Shown here piece by piece: positions 1 through 7,464 of a DNA stretch of 64,000 nt. The notes below the pieces were generated by a model. The model did no database searches and was not told the origin of the DNA. It saw only the letters and a program-made list of their open reading frames with translations. The DNA comes from Caenispirillum salinarum_A (GTDB lineage: Bacteria > Pseudomonadota > Alphaproteobacteria > Rhodospirillales > Rhodospirillaceae), in assembly GCF_044803115.1 (NCBI RefSeq), contig NZ_CP085224.1, forward strand, positions 1,860,001 through 1,924,000, in the 5' to 3' direction. Position numbers and translations under genes: made by a program. Position 1 is the stretch's first letter, and each line of letters begins with the position of its first letter.

Positions 1-105
1 CGTCCACTGGCGCCGCTGTCGCCGTCCCGTGATCACCTCGACCCGCTGGTAAGGCCTAGCTTCATCCCTGCCTCCAAGCCAGGCATCAAGTCTGTCATCA
101 TCCAT
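1..105 (-). CDS. IS66-type TnpA N-terminal fragment (partial)
   Basis: An open frame starts with ATG at 105 and continues past the window edge with 35 codons visible. It begins MDDDRLDAWLGGRDEA and continues YQRVEVITGRRQRRQWT. The 'VEVITGRRxRRxW' segment before a helix-turn-helix is typical of the short TnpA (OrfA) protein of IS66 elements. Its position 83 bp inside an IS66-like terminus fits that reading. Only the N-terminus is present, so the call rests on one motif and context. Confidence 0.45.
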   Translation of the reverse strand, partial: MDDDRLDAWLGGRDEARPYQRVEVITGRRQRRQWT

Positions 106-188
106 CGGCCGCCCCCCACATCGTTGAGAAGCCCTCAACATGAAGCACAGCGCAAACCATCAACAGGTGGGAAAGGAGCCCCGCTTAC
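1..188 (-). mobile_element. IS66-family element, terminal part only (third, distinct copy), cut by window edge
   Basis: Read on the minus strand, a terminus starting GTAAGCGGGGCTCC lies at 188 and runs off the window at 1. GTAAGC is a usual IS66-type tip, and both full IS66 copies here also end in GTAA(C/G)CGTCTTC. The point of entry is inside an IS5-like transposase gene, between its codons for roughly residues 231 and 232. The rest of the sequence differs from the IS66 copies at 13180 and 32888, so this is a different IS66 member. The expected 8-bp target duplicate (GCTGGAAG) cannot be checked because the other side lies outside the window. Confidence 0.55.
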
Positions 189-831
189 GCTGGAAGGGCG
201 TTTCGCCCACCTGCTTGGCCTGGTCGAACGGCTGCTGGCCCAGAAGCCCAAGGACAAGAACAAGCTCTACGCCCTGCATGCGCCGGAGGTGGTCTGCATC
301 TCCAAGGGCAAGGCCCGCACACCCTACGAGTTCGGCTGCAAGGTCGGCATCGCCGCCACCAACCGCGAGGGCCTCGTGGTCGCCGCGAAGGCCTTCGAGG
401 GAAATCCCTACGACGGCCACACCCTGGCCGCCACCGTGGCGCAGGCGACGGCGCTGTCCGGCGTCGAGCCCGAGCGGGTGTACGTGGACAAGGGCTACCG
501 CGGCCACGACTACAAGGGCGCGGCCTCCGTCATGATCGCGGGCCGAAGCCGTGGCCTGACGCCGACCATGAAGCGCGAGTTGAAACGCAGATCGAGCATC
601 GAGGCCAACATCGGCCACATGAAGAACGAGGGAAGGCTTGATCGGAACTGGCTGCTCGGACACGCTGGCGACGCCATCAACGCCCTCCTTGCGGCCGCCG
701 CCCACAATCTGCGCCTTGCCATCAACGCCCTGGCGCTTTTGCTTGCCTGGATTCTGGCAAGCCGCCCCTCGGCCCATGCAAAATCGGATACTTGGCCCGC
801 GACCCTGACCCCTGGCGCATCAACCGCTTAG
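189..831 (+). pseudogene. IS5-family transposase, C-terminal fragment
   Basis: The frame matches the last ~213 residues of the 445-residue transposase at 16540-17877 and ends at the same stop codon. It keeps the DDE-domain second half: 'VYVDKGYRGHDY' (second acidic residue region) and 'RRSSIEANIGHMK' (catalytic Glu region). The N-terminal ~231 residues, including the first catalytic Asp, are missing, so it cannot be active. An apparent upstream start at 124 belongs to the IS66-type end. Confidence 0.9.
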
Positions 832-849
832 CCGTATTTCAGGGCCGAC
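189..849 (+). mobile_element. IS5-like element, 3' fragment
   Basis: The sequence is almost identical to positions 17235-17895 of the complete IS5-like copy. It keeps the 3' half of the transposase gene and the right terminal repeat (CCGTATTTCAGGGCCGAC, with one base different from the intact end). The left part is replaced by the IS66-type end at 188. Directly right of base 849 lies the middle of an IS256 transposase gene, so this element had inserted into IS256. Confidence 0.9.
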
Positions 850-1497
850 GAATTGGTCGGTTTCCAGGCCGGCTTTCGCGAAAGCGCCCAGAGCTGGCGC
901 GAACTGCTCAACGACATCAAGGGGCGCGGCCTCGCCCAGGGGCCGAAGCTCGCCATCGGCGACGGCGCGCTGGGGTTCTGGAAGGCGCTCGACGAGGTTT
1001 ATCCCGGCGCCCGCCATCAGCGCTGCTGGGTGCACAAGACGGCTAACGTCCTCAACAAGCTGCCGAAGTCGCGCCAGAGGGCGGCCAAGGAGGATCTCCA
1101 CGCCATCTGGATGGCCGACGGCCGCGCCGAAGCCGAGGCGGCCATGGACACCTTCGAGGCCAAGTATGGCGCGAAGTACCCCCAGGCCGTCGGCTGCCTG
1201 ACCAAGGACCGCGTCGCCCTGCTGGCCTTCTACGACTTCCCGGCCGAGCACTGGCAGCACGTGCGAACCTCAAACCCCATCGAGAGCGTCTTCGCCACCG
1301 TCCGGCACCGCACCGTGCGCACCAAGGGCTGCCTGTCGCACAAAACCGCCCTGGCGATGGTCTTCAAGCTGGTCACCGCCGCCAGCAAGACCTGGCGCCG
1401 ACTGTCGGGCAACAACCGCTTGCCCCAGGTGATCAAGGGTGTCAGGTTCCGCGACGGCATTCAGGTGAAGAACGCCGACCAATCCGCCGCCGCCTGA
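850..1497 (+). pseudogene. IS256-family transposase, C-terminal fragment (~215 aa)
   Basis: The frame reads ELVGFQAGFRESAQSW... to ...IQVKNADQSAAA and is nearly identical to the C-terminal half of the transposase at 12372-13079 (for example TKDRVALL here, TKGRVALL there). It keeps the second and third catalytic regions: 'AIGDGALGFWKAL', 'QRCWVHKTANVL', and the Glu region near 'TSNPIESVFATVR'. The N-terminal half and start codon are absent. Confidence 0.88.
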
Positions 1498-1528
1498 TCA
1501 TGCCGTCACCCACGATTGGTCATAGCTC
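850..1528 (+). mobile_element. IS256-family element, right-end fragment
   Basis: The fragment matches the 3' half of the IS256 copy whose transposase is read at 12372-13079 on the other strand. It ends at 1528 in the terminal repeat GGTCATAGCTC, the reverse complement of the tip at 12341. The left part is lost at the junction with the IS5-like fragment at 849/850. Directly after 1528 comes the end of an IS630-type element, so IS256 seems to have inserted into that element. Confidence 0.88.
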
Positions 1529-1572
1529 GGTGGATTGCCAGGGGAATCACGTCAGAGCCCATTGGTTCCTTA
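1529..1572 (-). mobile_element. IS630-type terminal remnant (42-bp shared end)
   Basis: Positions 1531-1572 are identical over 42 bp to 16396-16437, where the same sequence leads into an IS630-type transposase start codon. The end is followed by TA, the dinucleotide that IS630 elements target. Only the terminus survives here because IS256 sits at 1528. Confidence 0.6.
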
Positions 1573-1644
1573 TGAGTCAGCGTCAGCGCCGCTTGGTATC
1601 AGGTCAACACGGCAACCGCGGATCCAGGCGCTCCTGTTGCCGCG

Positions 1645-3408
1645 TCAGCGCACAAACATCCAATAGCGGTCAAATGGCTTATCGGAATGTCCGACCGTGT
1701 ATTGGCGTGCAGCATGCTCCTCCAGAAATGCCCTAAGCCCCTTAATCTTGTCCCAGCTTTCGCGGGACTCGAAGTCCTGCGGAAAGACGAAGCACCATTC
1801 CTCGTGGGTCTTCAAGTGGACCTTCAATTCATCAATCGGCCAACTGAAAAGCGGGTTGATCCAGGAGCGGCCAGCGAATGCCTCCCGACCAAACAACCAG
1901 TAAAGAATGGGCGCGTTTGGCGCCGCCACGAATTCCTTCTCGTCGCACCGTTCCTGCTGATAGAGATCAACCAGCGTCGCCAAAGAATCGCGACGCTCCT
2001 CAGACAAATACAATCCCGCCAGTTTCGGCTGGTCGGCCGGAACATAACTCAGCGAAGGACGCCCGTGAACGCCGGGGGCGAATGTGGCCTGAAGCGATAG
2101 ACCAACAACCACGGTAAACCAAATGGATGCGACGCGAGCCACGCTGATTCGTCCGGCGCGGGGTTCCTCCGCCGTGCGCATCCGCAGCGCCACGAAGGAC
2201 AACACCACCGCCGTTCCCGAGTACATGATCGCGATGTTGGTCGGGCGCAATGAGGACGTGCTCGCCTGGAGCAGGAAAATGGCGAGCAACGCGCCCGTCA
2301 TGACGAGGAATTTGGAATGCCCCACAACCCAGCGCCAACTGACGACGAGCGAGAGCGCGAGCAGTCCGAAACTGAAACTCGAAAAAACGTCCACGACGTG
2401 AAGGTGACGCAAGGCGATCACCCACAGGACGTCAAGCCATTGCATAAGCGTTGGATGCAAAACGCCTGTTAGGGCCGACCCGAATATCAACTGCAGCGTC
2501 GGAATGGCATGCACGGCAACCAGAAACAACAAGCCCAGACCGGCTGTCACCGCGTCAGCCCGCGCGGGCTGCTTTATAATGTGGCCAGCTATGATCCGCA
2601 GGGCTAGAAAGAGGAGAAGCGGGCGAAGCAGGACCAAGAGCAGTTGCAGAATACGCGGTCCGATAAGGTCGAACCCATGTTGCCCACCGGTGGGAACCTG
2701 GAAGAACGTCTCGAACCCGATACTACTGCCATAGTATGCGACGAGCGCCAGGCCGGTTGCCAGGGCCGCCCCCCCCACTACAAGGACATCGTCCAAAGGA
2801 ACGCGGCGCAAAAAATACTGAAGCATCAACACGACGCCGATCGCGGGCACTGTCGCAAGGTGCAAAAAGGCTCCGAAAGCCATGATGCATCCCGACAACA
2901 CCAGCAGAGACCGGCTTTTCCATGTGCCCCGGGCGCCGAATCCGAACTCCGACACAGCAACACCGGCAAGAATGATGACGACCGGTGCGTTTTGATAACT
3001 CAGAAGGCTTGTGTACGTGAACAGCAGCGGAATGACCGCAAGCAGGGGCGCCTCCGGCACCCGCCCCGGCGTGGCGCCCAGGGCGCGCAAGACCAGCGCG
3101 CTGGCGCCGACGATGACTGCGCAGAAAGCCAGCCGCAACCCATAATAGGTGTCGATGCCGAGAGCCATGAAAATGGCGTTGGCAAAGCCGTAAGGCGCCT
3201 GAGGAATGACCGTGTCGTAGGCCATGCCGGGCGTCAAGACGGCCATGGCGTTATACAGGTACGCGCCTTCGTCGTGAAAATCGACCGCCCTGTATGGCAT
3301 TACGAGAAAGGCCATTACCGCAACGATGGCCCCGGCGGCGCTCCACCAAACGAGTTGGGCTAGAGGACTTGGTATCGGCGCCGCGGCGGCGCTTTTCGGG
3401 TCATTCAT
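1645..3408 (-). CDS. Polytopic membrane protein, GT-C/ArnT-like glycosyltransferase candidate
   Basis: The 587-residue protein has about a dozen hydrophobic segments from residue ~20 to ~440 and a C-terminal soluble part of ~150 residues. An acidic loop after the first membrane helix reads AVDFHDEGAYLYNAM. GT-C lipid-linked-sugar transferases (GT39/GT83 types) carry their catalytic Asp/Glu in that first periplasmic loop, so transfer of a sugar from a polyprenyl-phosphate donor on the outer face of the inner membrane is the likely role (inference). It is the last gene of the leftward run 7241-1645, separated by 239 bp from the methyltransferase. A 72-bp gap divides its stop from the IS debris. 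Exact family not recognised. Confidence 0.6.
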   Translation of the reverse strand: MNDPKSAAAAPIPSPLAQLVWWSAAGAIVAVMAFLVMPYRAVDFHDEGAYLYNAMAVLTPGMAYDTVIPQAPYGFANAIFMALGIDTYYGLRLAFCAVIVGASALVLRALGATPGRVPEAPLLAVIPLLFTYTSLLSYQNAPVVIILAGVAVSEFGFGARGTWKSRSLLVLSGCIMAFGAFLHLATVPAIGVVLMLQYFLRRVPLDDVLVVGGAALATGLALVAYYGSSIGFETFFQVPTGGQHGFDLIGPRILQLLLVLLRPLLLFLALRIIAGHIIKQPARADAVTAGLGLLFLVAVHAIPTLQLIFGSALTGVLHPTLMQWLDVLWVIALRHLHVVDVFSSFSFGLLALSLVVSWRWVVGHSKFLVMTGALLAIFLLQASTSSLRPTNIAIMYSGTAVVLSFVALRMRTAEEPRAGRISVARVASIWFTVVVGLSLQATFAPGVHGRPSLSYVPADQPKLAGLYLSEERRDSLATLVDLYQQERCDEKEFVAAPNAPILYWLFGREAFAGRSWINPLFSWPIDELKVHLKTHEEWCFVFPQDFESRESWDKIKGLRAFLEEHAARQYTVGHSDKPFDRYWMFVR

Positions 3409-3647
3409 TTAGCCAGATCGACCATATCTTCGCTGTACGATCCGAAGCGATCAGCCGTTCTTCGGAGACGAACACTGTTAGCTGGAAAAGGCCGGCGTCC
3501 GATGCCAAAGCCATTGTTATGATCCAATACCTATATTGGGTGGGGGATCGTGTCCACGCTTATTCGGCCTTTGGATATGATGACGCTGAATCTGCGTGGG
3601 CCCGAAAGATGCGATGGGCGGACGCAGCGTTATCAAAAGCCGAAACG
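3409..3647. other. Intergenic, no gene recognised
   Basis: This 239-bp gap lies between two leftward genes. It has lower GC than its flanks and no convincing ORF. It probably holds the promoter of the membrane protein gene, but I cannot point to clear -35/-10 boxes. Confidence 0.4.
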
Positions 3648-4385
3648 TCAGAGCCGTGGCCGCTGCGCCACGCTCAGGAGTGACACGCCAAAGGGCGGCC
3701 GCAGCGACGGCGCGACGAGGCAGTCGGCATCGAAGATGGCGCCGAGGATTGAATTGAAGACGCCGCCGCTCAGGTGATTTTCGCTCTTTACCGGCATGGC
3801 GGTCGCGTCGATCAGCCTGCGCGCGACCCAGATAGGCGCAAATAGCAAGAAATTAAAGTAATACGTACGCGTAACGGAGAAACCCGCCGTGGCAACCATG
3901 CGATTGAACGGCTCGCGTAAGTACCTGCGCTTGTGGTGCGATACTCGGTCCTGCAGGCCCCAGAGGCTTTGAAACGCCGGCACCGTAAACAGCACATGTC
4001 CACCGGGACGCGTAACCCTGAAAATTTCCCTGAGGGCCGCCTCGTCATCGTCAACGTGTTCCACGATATCCGTGGCCATCACCAAGTCAAAACTACAGTC
4101 GCCGAACGGCATGTCGCGAACATCGGCCTGCCTTACGACCCCCAGGTTTTTCTCTGCGCAGTAGCGAATGGCGTCGGAGCTCATGTCCACACCGGTGACA
4201 TTTTGGAACCCACTGTCCCGCAGCAGCCGCAGATTGGTTCCCGTACTGGTTCCGACATCCAAAATTGTGGCATCAGCGCCAACACAGAGCCGGCTGATCT
4301 CGCGGCCAAACAGGCGGCGACGCCCAACGAACCACCAATGACGGGCTTCCGCCTCGGCTTCAGCGGCATATGTCGTTGACTCCAT
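3648..4385 (-). CDS. Class I SAM-dependent methyltransferase
   Basis: The protein has 245 residues. The SAM-binding glycine loop reads ILDVGTSTGTNL (~residue 41), the acidic end of strand 2 'VTGVDMS', and motif post-I 'FDLVMATDIVEHVDD' is followed by 'VTRPGGHVLFTVP'. This is the Methyltransf_11/23 layout. The N-terminus 'EARHWWFVGRRRLF' is common in methyltransferases of glycan loci. It sits 16 bp downstream of the asparagine-synthase-type gene in the same leftward operon and likely methylates a sugar or a lipid-linked intermediate. The substrate cannot be read from sequence. Confidence 0.85.
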   Translation of the reverse strand: MESTTYAAEAEAEARHWWFVGRRRLFGREISRLCVGADATILDVGTSTGTNLRLLRDSGFQNVTGVDMSSDAIRYCAEKNLGVVRQADVRDMPFGDCSFDLVMATDIVEHVDDDEAALREIFRVTRPGGHVLFTVPAFQSLWGLQDRVSHHKRRYLREPFNRMVATAGFSVTRTYYFNFLLFAPIWVARRLIDATAMPVKSENHLSGGVFNSILGAIFDADCLVAPSLRPPFGVSLLSVAQRPRL

Positions 4386-4401
4386 CGCTTTAAGCCTTCT
4401 C

Positions 4402-6264
4402 TCAGGGGGCCGATTGGCGAAGCGTATGTTGCAGGCTCAGCCAGGTCCACAGGAACAGCCGGTTGTCCGCGCGGCCGCTTCGGTGATTGCCCCAGGCGTC
4501 GGCGGCCCATTTGCTCCGCATGCCGCTCACGTCGTCCAAAGGCGGCACCGCCGGCACTTGGCGCATCCAGTCGGCCAGGGGAATGCCGAAGCCCTTCTTG
4601 CGACGGTGAATGATGTCTTGCGGAAGCATGGGTTCCAGCGCCTTCTTCAGGAGAAACTTGCGCGTCCCATTGCGGTACTTGAACCAATGCGGCAGGCGCC
4701 GGCAAAAATCCACAAGGTCGTTGTCGAGAAAGACCGCGCGTGTCTCAAGCGATGCCATCATCGAGGCCCGGTCGACCTTGGCAAGAATATTGTCCTGCAG
4801 GTAGAAACGGGTGAAAAACTGCAACAACCTGTCGACGCGGGAACTCGGGGCGCCGCTTTCCCACAACTCCATCGCTTCCCGATAGACGTCCTCGGTTCGC
4901 ATGGGCTCGTCGAACAGCGCGTCCGCAAGAGCTGGATCAACAGGGGCCATCCATGCTGGTGCCCAAGCGGCCTCGGGCTGCGAAAGGCCCATGAGGGTCC
5001 GGCGCAGCTTGAAATCCAGGCTCATGTTGCGGGACGAGCGCGGAAGGCGCTCCGCCGCTCCTCGCAGGATCCGGTGAAGCGGGGCCGGCACCAATCGGCT
5101 GTAAAGAGCAGCCGGCTTCAGAGCCTTGAACGGGTCATAGCCTGCGAAGAGCTCATCACCCCCGTCACCGGACAACGCAACAGTAACGTGTTCCCGCGTG
5201 AACGCGCTGAGCATGTGCGTCGGGACGATGGACGGATCGCCGAGGGGTTCGCCCAGGCGATCAAGGACCGCTGGAATAAGGTCGCGGGCCTGGTCGAGGT
5301 CCAGAATACGCTGCTGGTGGCACGATCCCACATGGTCCGCCACGGCCTGCGCGTACGGGGACTCATCATAGGATTCCTCGGTGAAGCCTATGGTGAAGGT
5401 CTTGATGGTGTCCGGGGCCAGATGCCTCGCGGCCGCGCTCAGCACCGCTCCAGAATCGACGCCGCCGCTGAGGAACACCCCGACCGGAACGTCGCTCACG
5501 AGCCGGCGCCCCACCGATTGCACCAGCAGGTGGCGCAGCTCTTCCGCGAGGTCCTCGTCACTCCGCGCCGCTAGAGCATCATCAGGCTCCAGTTCAAACT
5601 GCCAATACGGTTCAGTGCGCACCTGTCGCGTTTTCAGGTCGACGACCATCGCGTGGCCGCCCGGCAGCTTGAAAGTGTTCTTATACAAGGACCGTGGCGC
5701 AGGAATGTAGCCGTACGCGAAAAGCTTTCGCAACGCGTCACGATCCGGCTCCCGCGGAATGGCGCGGTGCTCGATCACGCCGTCAAGATCACTCGCAAAC
5801 GCGAAGAGCCCCGGCCCGGTCGCGTAATAGAGCGGCTTTTCCCCAAAGCGGTCTCGGGCAAGGTAGAGCCGGTCCCCCGACACGTCGAGGATAGCGAAGG
5901 CGAACATGCCGTTCAGCCGGCTGGCCAATCCCGTACCCCATTCCGCGAAACCGTGAATGAGGACCTCGGTGTCAGAGTGGCTGGTGCGGAATTGATGGCC
6001 AGCGGCGACAAGTTCCGCCCGCAGCTCAGCGGCGTTGTAGATCTCACCGTTGTAGACCACGCCGATGCTTTCGGTGGCATTCCACATCGGTTGCGCGCCA
6101 CCCTCGATGTCGCGCACCGCCAAGCGCCGGTGCCCCAGAAAGACGGCCCGCGCGACATCGACGTGAACCCCCTCGCCGTCGGGCCCGCGATGCCTCAACG
6201 CGCGGGTCATGGCCAGCAGGTCGGACGTGTCACCGTGACCGACGAACCCCGCGATCCCGCACAT
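4402..6264 (-). CDS. asnB: Asparagine synthase (glutamine-hydrolysing) family amidotransferase
   Basis: The protein has 620 residues. It starts MCGIAGFVG, so Cys2 is the N-terminal nucleophile of a class II glutamine amidotransferase domain (~1-215). The ATP-pyrophosphatase loop 'FLSGGVDSGAV' follows at ~265, with 'ALSGDGGDELFAGY' at ~355. In surface-polysaccharide loci such proteins often amidate sugar acids rather than make free asparagine; that role is an inference from context. Its start overlaps the stop of the upstream GT2 gene by one base (TGATG), so the two are translationally coupled. A second, divergent paralogue starts at 7465. Confidence 0.9.
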   Translation of the reverse strand: MCGIAGFVGHGDTSDLLAMTRALRHRGPDGEGVHVDVARAVFLGHRRLAVRDIEGGAQPMWNATESIGVVYNGEIYNAAELRAELVAAGHQFRTSHSDTEVLIHGFAEWGTGLASRLNGMFAFAILDVSGDRLYLARDRFGEKPLYYATGPGLFAFASDLDGVIEHRAIPREPDRDALRKLFAYGYIPAPRSLYKNTFKLPGGHAMVVDLKTRQVRTEPYWQFELEPDDALAARSDEDLAEELRHLLVQSVGRRLVSDVPVGVFLSGGVDSGAVLSAAARHLAPDTIKTFTIGFTEESYDESPYAQAVADHVGSCHQQRILDLDQARDLIPAVLDRLGEPLGDPSIVPTHMLSAFTREHVTVALSGDGGDELFAGYDPFKALKPAALYSRLVPAPLHRILRGAAERLPRSSRNMSLDFKLRRTLMGLSQPEAAWAPAWMAPVDPALADALFDEPMRTEDVYREAMELWESGAPSSRVDRLLQFFTRFYLQDNILAKVDRASMMASLETRAVFLDNDLVDFCRRLPHWFKYRNGTRKFLLKKALEPMLPQDIIHRRKKGFGIPLADWMRQVPAVPPLDDVSGMRSKWAADAWGNHRSGRADNRLFLWTWLSLQHTLRQSAP

Positions 6265-7241
6265 CAGCCAGCGTCGTCCACGTCATCCAGATTGAAGGTC
6301 TCCCGCACAAGATAAGAGGTTCGGTTCTGGCTTTCGAAGTATGTCCGTACCAGCATTTCCGCCAGAAGGCCCAACAGGATACTCATGATCCCGATAAGGA
6401 ACGTCATGGCCGTCAGGCTCGGAAGCGGGGTCAGGATCATGGAGACGCCTTCCGCCAGCTTCAGCCAAATCATATAGAAGCCGCTAACGAGGGAAACCGC
6501 CAGCGACGCCATTCCGAAGCCACCGAAAAGATAAATCGGCTTAACAGAGTAACGGTCAAGGTACTTCACCACGATCAGGTCGAGAATGACCTTGAAGATG
6601 CGCTCCAGACCATACTTGGACTTACCATATTTGCGGGCATGATGACGTACCGGAATTTCGCAAACCCTGGCCCCCATCCAAGAAGCATAAATCGGGATGA
6701 AGCGGTGCATTTCTCCGTAAAGTCGGATGCCTTTTACCACATCGTGGTGATAGGCCTTGAGCGTGCAGCCGTAGTCATGGAGATGCACGCCCGAAATGGT
6801 GGAGATGATGCGATTGGCCATCCGGCTGACCAGATTTCGGCGGATGGCAGCGTCCTGCCGGTTCTTGCGCCAGCCCGAAACAACGTCATAGCCCTCGGAC
6901 ATCTTGTCCAACAGCATGGGGATATCATCGGGATCGTTCTGCAGATCGGCGTCAAGCGAGATAATCACGTCGCCGCTGGAATGGTCGATCCCCGCCATCA
7001 TGGCAGCGGTTTGTCCAAAGTTTCGGCGGAAACTGACGATCTTGAGTTCAGGCCGTAGAACCGCATGTTCACGAAGAACCTGTAGCGACCGGTCCCGGCT
7101 GCCATCGTTTACACAGATAACCTCAAAGGTCCGACCCAACCGGTCCATCACCGCAAAAAGCCGTTCGCAAAGGACCGCGATGCTATCTTCTTCGTTGTAG
7201 ATTGGGATGATCACGGACAACTGAAGCGCTGGCTTTGGCAT
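6264..7241 (-). CDS. Family 2 glycosyltransferase, DPM1/GtrB-like with C-terminal membrane pair
   Basis: The protein has 325 residues from the chosen ATG at 7241 (MPKPALQLSV), which places the GT-A strand 'LSVIIPIYNEED' at the N-terminus as usual. The open frame extends to 7370, with an ATG at 7301 as alternative. 'ISLDADLQNDPDDIP' holds the metal-binding DxD. 'RIFKVILDLIVVKYLDRYSVKP' is the amphipathic link to two membrane helices near residues 235-300, typical of enzymes that load a sugar onto polyprenyl phosphate. The enzyme would supply GtrA/GT-C partners, and both types are encoded nearby (11805 and 1645). Confidence 0.88.
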   Translation of the reverse strand: MPKPALQLSVIIPIYNEEDSIAVLCERLFAVMDRLGRTFEVICVNDGSRDRSLQVLREHAVLRPELKIVSFRRNFGQTAAMMAGIDHSSGDVIISLDADLQNDPDDIPMLLDKMSEGYDVVSGWRKNRQDAAIRRNLVSRMANRIISTISGVHLHDYGCTLKAYHHDVVKGIRLYGEMHRFIPIYASWMGARVCEIPVRHHARKYGKSKYGLERIFKVILDLIVVKYLDRYSVKPIYLFGGFGMASLAVSLVSGFYMIWLKLAEGVSMILTPLPSLTAMTFLIGIMSILLGLLAEMLVRTYFESQNRTSYLVRETFNLDDVDDAG

Positions 7242-7464
7242 CGCGCTCGCGCGGCGGACGCTTTTGCGCGCGTCAGTAACTTGCTTTTGCAGACTTTCCA
7301 TGGAGCACGTTCGCAGTCCTGATATTCCGGTGCGGCGCCTTTTACCACGAACACATTCGCTTGAACACACTCACCATCGGAGCGGTTATGAAATCCAGCT
7401 CTTGACCCCGAAAGCACGGTGGATATAGCTAAGTGTCTTCTTTTCTGAGGGGCGTATCACAATT
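7242..7464. promoter_or_regulatory. Divergent promoter region between two glycan operons
   Basis: The leftward GT2/asnB/methyltransferase operon and the rightward asnB/GT4 operon start on either side of this stretch, so promoters for both must lie here. Part of it is an open N-terminal extension of the GT2 frame. No operator or clear sigma-70 boxes were identified. Confidence 0.4.

Noticed and set aside
1500..1736. Short plus-strand frame of 78 codons
   Set aside because: It spans three unrelated IS ends and the 3' part of the membrane protein gene; no motif.
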